Part shown: in pieces, positions 27,001 through 39,883 of the stretch | How positions within the stretch are numbered: position 1 is the stretch's first letter | Layout of the letters: the number at the start of each line of letters is the position of its first letter | Notes under the pieces: model-generated | The model's database searches: none | What the model was told of the DNA's origin: nothing | The model's input: the letters and a program-made list of their open reading frames with translations, nothing else | Origin: Lichtheimia corymbifera B2541 | Lineage: Eukaryota > Mucoromycota > Mucoromycetes > Mucorales > Lichtheimiaceae | Direction: 5' to 3' | Length of the DNA stretch: 64,000 nucleotides | Assembly (NCBI GenBank): GCA_000697475.1 | Contig: JNEU01000912.1 | Coordinates: forward strand, 124,001-188,000 | Made by a program: the position numbers and the translations under genes

Positions 27001-27467
27001 ATGAAGTTCACAACTCTCATCTTTGCTGTCTTGGTCCTTGCTATCTCTGCTGCTAATGCAGTAAAGGAACAAGCCGTTCTCGAATTCTTACCCGCTTCTC
27101 CTGAAGAATTCTCACTAGAGTATAAGATTCGCGTCAGCTTGCTTTGGAGTGGTACCAGCTACGAGATTGCCCTGTACACTCAGGTGCCCACCTTGATCGC
27201 TTCTTATCCCACAACATCAACCGGCATGGTTGAGTAATGCAGTTATCAACGACAATGCTACCGGTGGCAGCCGCAAGACTTTTAGACTCGATCTTACCGG
27301 ACCTGGAGCAGATTTCTACTTCAAAGGAGAAAGCGTAACCAATGAATGGATTGATGACCTATCAGCTGATGCTTTTGTCAGCCCCATCACCGGCGATGAC
27401 TTCCGTTACAGCCACCCTCGGCTCTATCATAGCCAACAACACAGATATCCTTGCAAGCACTAAATAG
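27001..27467 (+). CDS. Small secreted protein, two single-base frame breaks
   Basis: Begins with a clear signal peptide (MKFTTLIFAVLVLAISAANA). The mature part starts VKEQAVLEFLP and reads as a beta-rich domain, but no known family is recognised. The frame closes at a TAA after GMVE, yet continues in another frame from 27230 (SNAVINDNATGGSRKTFRL, then GPGADFYFKGES). It breaks again near 27403 and continues in a third frame (ATLGSIIANNTDILASTK) to a TAG at 27465. Removing one G at 27228-27229 and one C at 27403-27404 gives one continuous protein of about 154 aa. No splice sites explain the shifts. It is either a decaying gene or two homopolymer errors. Confidence 0.6.
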
Positions 27468-28405
27468 GCATTGTTTCCTCCATTATGCGCAAAGTGATAT
27501 TCTAAGCATAGTTATTGGCTGTTGTATTATAGCAGAATGTGGAATAAACTCTGGTATCACTGAGATTTGAAGCCTAAGTTGACTTGCCCATTATCGTTTT
27601 TATTGAACCAATGTCCATACACTACGTTCATACCCTAACAGCCACATATACATGTATATACCTAAAGCACCCAACAAAAGTGCACTATCGCCTTGATTGA
27701 GATGCTATACTACGCATTCGACGGCGTTGTTGCAAGAAGACTCAAACGCCTACACCTTTTGTTCCTTGGATACAGCTTCGTTCCTAAAGTCAATGCCCAC
27801 GCCTCACGTCAAACTACACTCCTTCCTCAACCAATATGGAAAGGATCTATAACCTGGGATCTTGGCGAGTACATTGGAAGGAAAAGCAGCAGTATTTCGT
27901 TCATTGTGAACAGCGTCCTTGTTCAGCATATGCATAGCACATCATCTATGGAGGGCAAATGAACGGGATCATATTTCATTATCATCTTCGACTCTGCCTC
28001 GTGAAATGGGGGGAAAGCAAATGATTAACCTCTTGCAAGGGATTACATACGCTCATACAGAGCTTGGTTGCGAAAGGGCGTATATGTGTCTGGGAGATGG
28101 ATGCCTGTTTGAGACATGTAACTATATTAGCAACAAGCCAGATGACATTGGATTATGCATCCGCCATCATTAAACTTTCAAGGAGTAGACATGAATTATT
28201 TATGTATGCATATGATGGATTCAAGCTTGTTTGTATGGTATGTATTCGTATTATTTAAGTGTTGATGGAAAGGGGGCAGTGGTGGAGGTTCCAATGGGTC
28301 CATGATTCTCAAAGCGGTAATAACTCGAAACAAGCGGCATTTCAAACACGCTTGTTACTTTGATCCTGCGGCCGTGAAAGGAAAGGAACGACTCTGCTTT
28401 CTTTG
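27468..28405. other. Intergenic region, no supported gene
   Basis: About 0.94 kb. The open frame at 27693-27962 has no domain or partner exon. It probably contains the terminator of the small secreted gene and the promoter of the Lgl-like gene. Confidence 0.45.
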
Positions 28406-31400
28406 ATGACCATCTTTGACAAGATCTCTGGATTCGCCCAAAAGGCGTACTAGCGAAAGACAAACGTCTCGACAAGTCAATGTCGGAATCGATCGAAGCA
28501 GCCCATATCGGGTTATTAAAGGTGTGAAACACTCACATACTACGCTCTATTATCCAACTCGACCACGATAACTCAATTGCGGTTTATACAGATGGCCACC
28601 TTTGGTGTCTCGGGCACGGTATCGGCAGTAGCATTTGATCCTGTTGCAGGGCTTCTTGCTGTGGGTAGGTTGAAGAGTATAAACGTTGCCCTGTTGTGAT
28701 AGTATTAATGATGATATATGTATTTTCAAATGTTAGGCGGAGGCTTTGAGCAAGACACGTTCATCCGGTTATTCGGAAGAGGGATCTCGGCCGAGTTAGT
28801 TCTCAACAACCCGACACGTATCAAGTATCTTCAGTTCAAGATTGGATATCCTATCTTGGTGGCAGTGGATATGAAGAATGTCATCACCACCTATGATCTC
28901 AAGACCAAACGAGCAAAGCACGTGGTTACAACACCTTCGATCATCACAGCCCTTGAATATTGCGCTGGCACTGATTGGCTCTTTGTTGGATTTGCTGATG
29001 GCAATGTGGATGTATTTGATATCACCAAAGGTCGATTTTCGGAAGAGTACGGCATCCCTGATTTATTACTCGAAGATGCAACACGATCGAATCAAGAACC
29101 ACCATCATCAACGACAAAGACGAGCAGCTTAGTAGTAGCCCTTCAAATGCATCCAACGGACCTCAGTATGATACTTATTGGATACGAATCAGCCGTTTAT
29201 CTTTGGAATATTCGTGAACAAACAATCAAGAAGCGGTTTTCGATTCAGCAGCCATCCCAGTTGACTTGTTTGGCATGGAGTCCTTGTGGAAATCGGTTCA
29301 TGGCCGGATATGATGATGGATACATGCGACTCTGGGATACACGTTCCGATCATAAACCGGTGTTGACAAGAAGAGCGTTTCATGCAAGTCCATCTACATC
29401 ACCTTCAACGGATCCTTGTGAACCTATTTACCGGATGGTGTGGTATGTGGATGATACATCAAAGAGATCATTTCTTGTGGTGGCAGGCGGATCGGATCTT
29501 CCTGATATTCGAGGATTGCATATTATGGAATTCGATATTGAAAGCGACCAACGTGATGCTCGACGGCAAACCATCTTGACAACTTCCGTGGATGTATCAG
29601 ACTTTATTCTGCTCAGCCGAGACCCTTTCTGATGAATAATCCATTAGGCCTTTTGGTGGTGGGTTGTGATGGCGCCATTCGTGCTTATGGTCTTGGTCAT
29701 GGATATCCACAGCTTACTTTGCCATCAGCTCTTCAATTTCTCGTTTCGAATGCATATCATTTTACTCAACTACCCGAGTCAACATTTCAACGCATAATCG
29801 CCATGGATCAAATCAACATGCCACCTACTCATTATCTCCCTCTTACAGGCGGCGTTGCTGGCACTGGTCACGTGTATCGCCTTGACTCGAACGATTTGCT
29901 CATTACCATTCATGCCCATCGTATCATTCATATTTGGCATTAAAGTGGATTTCGACACTCAATCAGCATCCTTGTTTGTTGCCCTTGACAATGGGACAGT
30001 CTTACAATATACCCATCATCCACCTCGTGACAGTCAACATCAGCTCTCTCAAACGACACAGGAAGCATTCATCAGAAATTGCGACAATACAATCGAAGAG
30101 ATTTCTGAACTTCTCAAAGATATGGAAACTGAGGAACCTGTCAATGCTGGAAAGGATGATGAACAACATATCGCAGCTACGGACGAATCGAGCAATAACG
30201 ATAACATCGCCCAGCAACCACCTGCCGCCACCACAACGGAGGATACAGCACAAGAGCAACCACAGCAAGAGTCTGAATCATCATCATCATCACCACCACC
30301 TCCACATGTTCCTGAATCAATCAAAACACCCACACCTGATATTCAGCTTTTGGAAGGCGACATCAATCCACCTTGTTTTGCTCCTGCCATGCGAATCAAG
30401 TTTACTGCTTCTGTTAAACAACTTGTCGCTGCTGGTGGAGATATGTACGTATGCTGGAACACTTATTACTTTGAGATATGTGCCTGACATAGCAATAATA
30501 GGTTGGCTGTGGCGACTGCGGATGGAAAGATGTATGTCATCAATACGTTGTTTGGACGTACGGTATATACAGCCGATATACAAGGTAAATAATCGATTCG
30601 GTGGCCATCTTTGGATAAGCTTCTTAATCCTATTGTTTAATGTAGCTGAAACGGAGCATCAAGAAGAGGTATCCAAGGAGGAAGACAATGAAGAACACAA
30701 TCAAAAGCAAAAGCAGTTGAGCACGGCATCTATATCATGCATTCGCTTTTACAGGACCTATGCTTCATTGGAGAGTAAGTGAGCCATGCTTTTGTATTAT
30801 GGGTCTATTTTTAACATTAGCAATATAGGCACTGAGCCATGTTTGCAACTCTTTGTTGGTTTGGACAATGGACTTGTATACCAGCACGATATCAGCTCCC
30901 CTTATAAACCGCCTATTCTTATCAGCAACAATTCGACATCAGCAGTGATCGATACACATGTCTTTGATATCCACGGTGTGTTACAAACAGCCACAAAAGC
31001 AGAAGAAGCAACACCAAGTTATCTAGAGCCAAAGGAGCAACAAGAGAGTCAAGCTATGGAGTCGCATCCCTCGACCTCGACAACTTCCCCAGAAGAAGAG
31101 AGTCTGGCTGCTGGACGTAAATCTCATGAATCGGGTGCCAGTTTGAGCAAAGATGAAGATGGTGCTAGTAGCAAGAGCGAGAAATCCAGTGGATCCATGG
31201 GCTTACTTCGTCGAACAACACGTAAGCTTTCGAAATCAAGTGCACGAGCCAACAAGGATCCACCTCCACCTCCACCCCCCTTGCCCACAGAAGACGCCTC
31301 TCCTCCATCAGCATCCACTGTTGAATCTCAAAGTGCTGAAGCACCAACAACACAACATACCAAACGAGCGCCACACGCATCTAAATGGGAATACAGACCG

Positions 31401-32379
31401 CAACCACATCCTCACTTTATTGTCGTATCAACATCCAGGAATATTGCGACAGTCTTATCAGGCTACAACATTCGCCTTTTCACAGCACATCTTCATGATA
31501 TTGATGGATGCAGTAATGAGGATATGATCATACACAGCCAGGTGATGATGGTTAAAAAAGGTAAACATTGTTATGAGAAGCAGCAGGAGGTCATGGGCTA
31601 AGTATATATTTCCTTCCTCTATGTAGTGGGTGCATGTCTAGCTGTAGTACTACAGAGTGGTGCCATTATCTACTATTCCCTGCCTCATCTTCTTCCTATT
31701 GCCCGGATCAGTTTACCCAACGAGTTGGCTGCTCGAGATTTGCTTGACAACATGTCATTGAGTACGGATGGTCGTATTGTGGCGTGGACAGGTCTTTGTG
31801 AACTGGAACAATATCTTTCATTATTACAGAATTCCATGTAAGTATACTCGAACAGGGAAAAAAGGCAAAAAAGTCATTAACCTTTTTACTTTATCTAGAA
31901 CCTGCGGTGAAGATGTCATGCTTTTCGATCCCAGTAGGCGGATACCACCCCATCCTACAGCAGTAATAACCACACAAAAGCCCAAAAAGTCATGGTTGGA
32001 ATCTGTGCAAGGAGCGTTTCAAAAGGGTCCCTTCACGGTGGCTGAATTGGATACTTTGAGTAAGTGAAGGATAGGATGTCATATACGCATTGCTGACAAA
32101 AAGGGCATAGTGGGTAAAAGGCCCATCTTAGGGGCACCTAGCAAAGCAAAGTCAACCGAGGATCAGCAGCGCACATCCAATGCAGAAGGAAGTGGCAGTG
32201 GTGGTGGCGGCGTTGGTGGTGTTTTCCAAGAGCTTAGCCAAAAGATGAACGAACGTGGCGAGAAGCTTGACCAGCTACAAAACAAATTCGAAGATATGAG
32301 TGCACAATCAGGTGACTTTTTGAAGGCAGTGCGTGAATACAATGAACGACAAGCACGGAAAAAGTGGTGGGAGTTTTAA
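28406..32379 (+). CDS. Lgl/tomosyn/Sro7-like protein with C-terminal R-SNARE-like motif
   Basis: Large beta-propeller protein of polarised exocytosis; family members bind Qa/Qbc SNAREs and Sec4-type Rabs at the plasma membrane. The proposed start at 28406 (MTIFDKISGFAQK) joins via an intron (28522-28591) to MATFGVSGTVSAVAFDPVAGLLAVG, the family N-terminus. WD-like segments follow: LQFKIGYPILVAVDM, DWLFVGFADGNVDVFD, LTCLAWSPCGNRFMAGYDDGYMRLWD, FVALDNGTVLQY, LFVGLDNGLVYQHD, LAVVLQSGAIIYYS. The C-terminus (32240-32379) carries an R-SNARE-like helix NERGEKLDQLQNKFEDM and ends KKWWEF. Three frame breaks coincide with short homopolymers: GG at 28444, CCC at 29623, and TTTGG at 29933-29938. All later introns join in phase. 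About 1,050 aa. Confidence 0.88.
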
Positions 32380-32507
32380 AGATAGTGTAAACAATGATAA
32401 ATACAGTGCTATATTTTGCTACTACTGCTAGTGTACCATCAATCCTTTTGTTATTGTTAAAAGCAATTAATGTTGTGTGGGAGCTTAAGGATAATAAGCA
32501 ATGTGCT

Positions 32508-33668
32508 TTATTCGCTATGATTACTATCAATGTTCCTTTCATATTGCACAAAGACAAGGTTGTAGTGATCAAAGCTGCGATAAACCTGAATGAGACGTTC
32601 GTAGCCCTGGTAGACATCAGCAAGCATTTCCAACTTGTTCGCCAAATCGTTGGAGGAGGAAGAAAGCAAAATGATTAAAAACGATCCAGGTTGGAAGATA
32701 TCAATTACATGTCGGATCAATGTGGGTGAGACTGTTGACGTTGTTTTGCTTACAGTGGTTTGGCGGTGGTGGTGATCGCCATGTGAGTGTGATGCAGGAA
32801 TGTTTGTTTCAAACGAGGCAAAAGACCACCCTCGCTCTGGGGTAACATGGATTGTAAAGTAGCCATCTTCCAGTAGCCCATTTGCAGAATATCCACAAGG
32901 TTCAAATTGGAACGAATCCATCTTGGCATTTGGATACAATTTCAGGATGCCTGTTCTTTCGCTTACTTGCATGCCACCTTCTGCTCCAGTGATATTATCG
33001 TCACAGTAAAAGTCTTTTGCAACACCAGGGTCAAGGTCCGACATTAGTATCTCCAATGTCTCATCACAAGCGTTCTTGTTGATGGGTATGTCATGAGGTT
33101 CTCTTGTCATCACATAAAGATACCACGCATTGCTGCTGTTTGTTCGTTGTGCTTACCAAAAACCATATCCATGAAATTCATTTCTTCTTTCCAGCTTCGA
33201 TGAGGCTCGGATTGCAGTTTTGGGAATAAGAATGCCTTTCTCGAGTAAAAGCAAATAAGAGGTTTTTGGTATCCGCAATACTTTTGAGCAATCGTGAACA
33301 CATGAGGGAGCGCAGCAAGCAGAGTGGTAGTCCCACAGGTCTTGATGATCATCTTGTGTGGATAAATAAACATAGATGACTCGCTAGAAAGAGAGTCAGA
33401 GAAGCATCATTGTATGTATTCAATACGATGCGTCAAGCTTTACATGCCTCAAAAGATACGCATCCATATAATCATTGCTGATAACACTGAGTACCGAGCA
33501 TTTGACTGAGACGCGTAGCATATCCTGCCAAACATGTCGTTCAATAATGCGAAGGTTACGTGAGGTGTTGTTCACGTCAATTGATTCCATGGTCGAGAAC
33601 CATATCTCCAAAAGCTTCTCTGGGCCTTCAAAGCAATCTTGGTTATGGGTGGAGGTGTTGTTCTGCAT
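32508..33668 (-). CDS. SPE2: S-adenosylmethionine decarboxylase proenzyme
   Basis: Pyruvoyl enzyme making decarboxylated SAM for spermidine synthesis. Exon 1 (33668-33448) has MQNNTSTHNQDCFEGPEKL (family FEGxEKLLE), then CSVLSVISNDYMDAYLL. Exon 2 starts at 33383 and gives the processing site LSESS, where cleavage between Glu and Ser generates the pyruvoyl group, then MFIYPHKMIIKTCGTTTLL, FYSRKAFLFPKLQSEPHRS, WYLYVMTREPHD, TLEILMSDLDP, FEPCGYSANG, YFTIHVTPERGWSFASFET, ending at 32508. The intron (33447-33384) starts with GCATGT, a GC-AG intron, and splits the Ser codon of LSESS. One frame break at the TTT of 33139-33141 (AAA on the coding strand) is mended by one extra A, giving NSSNAWYLYV. 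The stretch between VFG and WYLY is slightly shorter than in relatives. Confidence 0.92.
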
Positions 33669-34109
33669 TAGGCTGCAGTTGGTAGCACACGATCCAAAGC
33701 AAGGGAATAGTGATGGAAAAAAAAACAAGCTGGTGGAGGGAAGGGGGAAGGGAAAAGAGAGAGAGAGAGAGAGAATGATAATGTCCAATATATCATGTTA
33801 CATAAGCAAACCATCATCTGCAGAGGAGAGGGTGAGGCTTTATTGTGAAGAAGGTTGGATAAGTAATCACGTAATGGCTAGATACAAGATAGCTTTTTCA
33901 GGTAAACTATGAATATAGAAAGGGAATGGAATTCATTATCCTTGCATAATGGCACGACGTCGTTGCTAAAAGACAAGCATGAATGGGGGATGGCTCGAGC
34001 GACAATGGATGTCTTTGTTCCGCACACGTCATGTGTGACTTACCGAGTCGACCTTTTCCTACAGATTCGGCAATGCGGCGCGCCGTCTTTCACAGAGAAC
34101 GACTCCAAT
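33669..34109. promoter_or_regulatory. Shared divergent promoter region, SAM decarboxylase / exportin-1
   Basis: A 441-base space between two outward-facing conserved genes, so it must hold both promoters and leaders. It includes a (GA)n tract at 33756-33774, on the side of the decarboxylase leader. No particular factor site could be assigned. Confidence 0.45.
33756..33774. repeat. (GA)n microsatellite
   Basis: About nine GA units in the divergent intergenic region. Confidence 0.9.
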
Positions 34110-36809
34110 ATGGCTGAAAGCATTCTAGACTTTAGCAAAGATTTGGACGTTCAAGTCCTTGATCAGGTTGTCATGACCTTCTTCACTGGCCATGGCGCTG
34201 AGGTAGGTATTTAGTTTGGCGGTCTACTATGGTAACAATGCTAACCAGTTCATTTCTCTCCCCTTGTCTTTTATCCATTTCCCCCCTTTCAGCAACAATA
34301 CGCACAGCAAGTGTTGACTCAGTTCCAGGATCATGAAGAGGCATGGACTCGAGTCGACAGCATTCTCGAACGTTCCAATGTATCGCAAACAAAGGTGGGT
34401 TGGCAAACGACGCCTATACACAACACACCATACACGCACGCACACCCACGCACGACATTTACCACCACACACACGACTCCATGGCCCTTTTTTTCCCACC
34501 ATGCCAACTAACACGCCGCGAATCCTATCCTCTAGTTTATCGCACTTCAGATTCTTGAGAAATTCGTGCAAACCAGATGGAACACCCTTGTCCCTGAGAG
34601 TCGCAATGGTAATACATAGTTATGGGATACAATACAATGGATAGCTATACTGACAGCCTTATTTCTCTTTGATCAGCCATCCGTTATTTTATTGTCAATG
34701 TTATCGTCAAGGTGTCATCAGATGAAACTACTTTGGCCAAGGAAAAGACTTATATCAACAAACTCAACATGGTGCTTGTTCAGGTGAGTGATTGATAGAG
34801 AGAGATAAAGGACATGGGACACCTACATACACCATAGAGCGCGCGCGTGTCTCACATGAAATTATAGATTCTCAAGCAAGAATGGCCCCGCAATTGGCCA
34901 TCTTTCATTCCTGAAATTGTTGCATCAAGCAAATCCAATCTTTCCTTGTGTGAAAACAACATGGCCATCTTGAAATTGTTGAGGTGAGTGTGCATGATCA
35001 AGGTGGGGTCGGCTGGGTTTATGCGGATAAACTGACCGGTTTGAGCTGCGGTTTATTAGTGAGGAAATCTTTGATTATTCAGCAGAACAAATGACCCAAA
35101 TCAAAACATCCAATTTGCGCAACCAAATGTGTGGCGAGTTCTCCGAGATCTATCAACTTTGTAAAGAGGTGCTCGACAAGGCTCAAAAGCCCAGTCTTAT
35201 CAAGGCAACATTGGAGACTCTGTTACGTTTCCTTAATTGGATCCCTCTTGGATACATTTTTGAAACCGATCTTATCGAGACACTACGCACAAGAGTAAGT
35301 CAAAACCAATGGGGATCAGGTGGATGGGTGAGAGACCATTATGCTCATTCTTTCTTTCTTTTTTTCATCAGTTCTTTGAGGTTACTCAGTTCCGCAATGT
35401 TACGCTCAAATGCTTGACTGAGATTGGCGGTCTCAGTGTCGACACACAATACCACGAGAAGCTCGCTTTTCTCTTCACCAGCGTAATGAGCGCCGTGAAC
35501 GTTATGATACCACCCAACACTGGTAAAACAATCAACCCCACTTTGCCTGATGATGACATCCACTGATCAACGTTACATTAGATGTTGCCAACGTCTACGA
35601 AAACAGCAGCGACGATGATCAGGAATTCGTTCAAAACCTCGCTCTCTTCTTGACCAGCTTCTTGTCAGCTCATCTCAAGGTATGAAAATTATTCCATCGG
35701 AGGATGCAGATGCTGATTGTGAACTTTTTAGATTATCGAGCAAGCTCCCAATACTCAAGAGCTCTTGATCAACGCACACTACTATTTAATCAAGATCTCG
35801 AGCGTGGAAGACCGAGAAATCTTCAAGATTTGTCTGGAATATTGGGCAGGACTTGTAAGTGAAAGAGAAAAAGAGGATGATCGGATCAATCGTATTGATC
35901 TCACCGTTTCATTTGGCTAGGTTCAAGAGCTTTTCGAGGAAGTTCGTGCAATGCCACAATCCGAACATTTACTTGAACTCAACACCGGCATGATGGGCAT
36001 GAACCAAGGATACCGCCCACGTAAAGCTCGCTATGTGGATGTATTGTCAAGTCTTCGTGTTGTCATGATCGAACGCATGGTCAAGCCAGAAGAGGTATGT
36101 TATCATGTAAACAATACTTGAACGCGCATGTTATTAATATTATCGAGTCATAGGTGCTTGTTGTTGAGAATGATGAAGGCGAGATTGTCCGTGAATTTGT
36201 CAAGGAGAGCGATACCATTGTCTTGTACAAGAGCATGAAGGAAGTTCTCGTGTACCTTACCAACCTTGATGTCCAAGACACTGAACAAATCATGACTGAA
36301 AAGCTTGCTCGCCAGGTAATTGAAAGAAAAAAGGAGGAGATTCCCAATCGCTGACGCTGTTTTTCCTTCAAGATGGATGGTAGTGAATGGTCTTGGCAAA
36401 ACCTCAACAAGCTCTGCTGGGCAATCGGTTCCATTTCTGGCGCTATGAATGAGGAGACTGAGAAGCGTTTCTTGGTGACTGTGATCAAGGAGTTGCTCAG
36501 CTTGTGTGAGAGAAAAAGTGGCAAAGATAACAAGGCAGTTGTGGCATCCAACATTATGTACACGGTCGGTCAATACCCTCGGTTCTTGAAGGCCCATTGG
36601 AAGTTTTTGAAAACGGTTGTCAATAAGCTCTTTGAATTCATGCATGAATCCCACGAGGGTGTACAAGACATGGCCTGTGACACGTTCATCAAGATTTCTC
36701 AGAAATGCAAGGGCCACTTTATCCAGCAAAAGCAAGGCGAACTACGACCTTTCATTGATGAAATTCTCGAATCTATTGACAGCATCACATCCGATCTCAT
36801 GCCTCAACA

Positions 36810-36847
<38 letters not shown>

Positions 36848-38596
36848 CTCATGGCCATGAGACTAACTTGATATAGATCAACACATTCTATGAAGCTGTC
36901 GGTTACATGATCTCTGCACAAAACCAAAAACCAGCACAAGAGCGTCTCATGGCAAACTTTATGCACCTTCCCAACACTGCCGTAAGTAAAGGAAAACGTG
37001 TGTATCCATGTCAAGATGACTAACGCCACAAATCTAGTGGAATCAAATCATGGAGCAAGTCAAAAAGGACGTCAGCGTGTTGGATAATGCCAATGAAGTC
37101 AAGATCCTTGGTAACGTGATCAAGACCAATGTTTCGGCTTGTATCTCTGTTGGCCCTGGTTACATTTTCCAATTGCAGAATATCTACATGGATCTGCTGT
37201 CATTATATGGAGTCGTTGGCAACCTTGTTTCACAAGCTGTCGCATCACAAGGTATATATACATGTCATTGAAAAATGTACAGCAGCACTTACCATTTTTC
37301 CATAGGAGAGATTGCTATCAAGACACCTCGAGTTCGTGGTCTGCGGACGATCAAGAAGGAAATATTAAAATTGATTGACGCATACCTGGAGTGTGCAGAC
37401 GACTTGACACGTGTTGATCAGCATATGGTGGTGCCTTTCTTTGAAGCAGTACTTGGCGATTACAGAAACAGTGTTGATATTGCACGAGATGCTGAGGTCT
37501 TAAATGTACTTGCTACCATGGTGAACAAGCTTCGGGTTCGTATCATTTACGGGGTTCAATGGTCTCCATAGAAACTAACGCCTATTTCATAGTCATTAAT
37601 GACCCCACGTGTACCATCCATTCTGGAAGCAACATTCGAACCCACCTTGAATATGATCACCAAGGACTTTACCGAGTATCCTGAGCATCGTACTGGTTTC
37701 TACAATATGTTACGGGCAATCAACCTTCACTGCTTCCCTGGTAAGTGCCCGCCAAATGCGTTTCATTATCATGGATACTGATTAGGGGGTTCTTGCTTTG
37801 TATCCTATAGCACTTTTGGAGCTTGCACCTGCCCAATTCAAGCTATTTATCGACAGTGTAGTCTGGGGTTTCAAGCACACGATGCGTGATATCGCTGATA
37901 TTGGTTTACAAATTTGTGGTGAGCTTATCGACAATATCAGCCGGCAAGATCCTGCCATTGCAGGCGCCTTCTATCAGTCATATTACCGAAGCATTCTCCA
38001 AGACATTTTCTTTGTACTCACGGATCGTGATCACAAGAGCGGTAGGTATTTTATGGATACATGTCTTTTTGAGAGGGATGATTGACTTGGATATGATAAT
38101 GGATAGGCTTCAAGGGACAGACCGAAGTACTCGCTCAGTTGTTTAATTTGGTCACCACCAACCGCATTCAAGTTCCACTTTTCGACCCATCAACAGTCAG
38201 TGATCCAAACATCACCAATGCTCAATTCTTGGAAAACTACGTTACTGCGTTGCTCCAGAATGCATTCCCACATTTGCAAAGGTAGGCTTTTACTACATGC
38301 TCTCATATTGGTAAGCAACATGCTAATAACATGATTTTCACAGTGGTCAAATCAAGGTGTTTGTTATGGCCATGTTCGAATACAACAATGTGCCACCCAA
38401 ATTTAAGCTGGAAGTGCGTGATTTCCTTATCCAATTGAAAGAATTTGCTGGAGAGAATGCCGAATTGTACCTCGAAGAGAAGGAAGCTGAAATGGAAGCC
38501 AAGAGGAAGGAAGAACGTGAAAAGGCTTTGGCTATTCCTGGCATGGTGAAACCATCAGAGTTGCCGGCAACGATGGAAGAAGACGAAGCACTTTAG
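34110..38596 (+). CDS. XPO1: Exportin-1 / CRM1 nuclear export receptor
   Basis: Ran-GTP-dependent receptor for leucine-rich export signals. About 20 exons give a full-length HEAT-repeat protein from [18 protein letters not shown] to a TAG at 38594. Landmarks in order: the importin-beta N-terminal region [78 protein letters not shown], the NES-groove segment [19 protein letters not shown] with the Cys aligned to human Cys528, [70 protein letters not shown], and the short acidic C-terminus. Introns are small and in phase, and no damage was seen. One intron (36811 onward) contains a TA repeat. The ATG at 34110 fits the family, which usually has a slightly longer N-terminus. Confidence 0.96.
36815..36844. 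repeat. (TA)n microsatellite in an XPO1 intron
   Basis: About 15 TA units immediately after the donor at 36811. Similar TA tracts occur in DNAJC11 introns near 59739-59752 and 61073-61096. Confidence 0.9.
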
Positions 38597-38872
38597 ATGA
38601 TGAGAACGAGAGAAAGCAAAACCCCCCGTATTGCGAAAGTTGACAGCAACCGTTATAAAGATAATCCAAACATGTCATAGCATCTTACAAAAAAAGACAT
38701 AAAGCAAACAAGTTCCATTTATTATGTTGAATCTCAATGGCTCATTATAGTGTGGGTGGGGTAGTTTCATTGTCTTGGTGATTTTTAAATGCATGCAATG
38801 CACGTGATACTGATCCAAACTCAGTGGCTGATTTCTCTATTCTCTGCTCTTTCCGCCTTTCAAGTTGTCAAC

Positions 38873-39883
38873 ATGTCGCGTGAATCGCCACTCGAGTCAC
38901 TCCCCATTCTACAGCTTACAGCAACGACGGTGGTCGCCTTGTTGACTGGTTTTTTTATTGGTCAAAAGTTTTCCAATCGCAAGGTAAAGAGCAACATGGA
39001 GGTACGCCATTGAAATACTTATATATATTTCTAAAGGATGCCGATGCCATGCCAACCCAAAAAGCTCAGGCTGAAGAAACGGATAGCGATTCCGATCTCG
39101 ATGAGGCGCCTGTAGGCAAGGTGGATGTTAAGAAATACGGCGACAATTTTAAAATGGTAGGTGTGGTTCTTGGATGTTTTGGCACTCGTGTCTCATTGCC
39201 CTGTATATGTGAATTGTAGGTGCTTGTGGTACGCACAGACCTCGGCATGACTAAGGGCAAAGTTGCAGCTCAGGTAAGAAATCCATGACCTTTTTTTTTT
39301 ACCATTGTGCATCCATTGATTGTAAGAGTAGTGTGGTCATGCTACGCTTGCATGCTACAAGTCGTCTATGAAATCCAACCCTGAGGTACGGTATATCTAT
39401 CTATAAAAAGGAGGAGCGATGAGCATTACCCCACTTTGAAGTTAATCCAATCATGTTGTTTTTTAGGTGCTTCGGATATGGGAAAGAACTGGCCAAGCCA
39501 AGGTTGCTTTAAAGTGTGACAGCGAGGATAAGATGTAAGTTTTCTTGACGGTGACAGCCGAAAAGTTTACTCTCTGTGGAACAAGATACGGGTAGAGCTA
39601 TAACTGATGAGGCGGTATTTCCCATTAAAGGCTGGACCTTCAAGCAATCGCATTGAGTCTCAACTTGACAGCACAAAGCATTTGTGATGCTGGTCGTACA
39701 CAGATTGCCGCGGGCTCACGTACCGTGTTGGGTATAGGACCAGGTATGTAAGAGATGATAATCTCGATTTCTTTTTAGCTCTCAACAAAATGATGCCATA
39801 TGTTTGACACAATTATGCATGATACACACATAGGTCCCGTGGAATTGGTCGATCAAGTGACAGGACATTTGAAGTTACTCTAA
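38873..39883 (+). CDS. PTH2: Peptidyl-tRNA hydrolase 2 (Pth2)
   Basis: Cleaves peptidyl-tRNA released from ribosomes; the eukaryotic/archaeal type is anchored to mitochondria or ER. The N-terminus has one hydrophobic span (ATTVVALLTGFFIGQKF), then an acidic linker (ETDSDSDLDEAPVG). The catalytic domain runs through small exons: VLVVRTDLGMTKGKVAAQ, CGHATLACYKSSMKSNPE, VLRIWERTGQAKVALKCDSE, LDLQAIALSLNLTAQSICDAG, RTQIAAGSRTVLGIGPGP, ending VDQVTGHLKLL and a TAA at 39881. These are the invariant Pth2 motifs and are all present. The start is set at 38873 (MSRESPLESLP); an in-frame ATG at 38789 would extend it by 28 residues. Confidence 0.94.
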
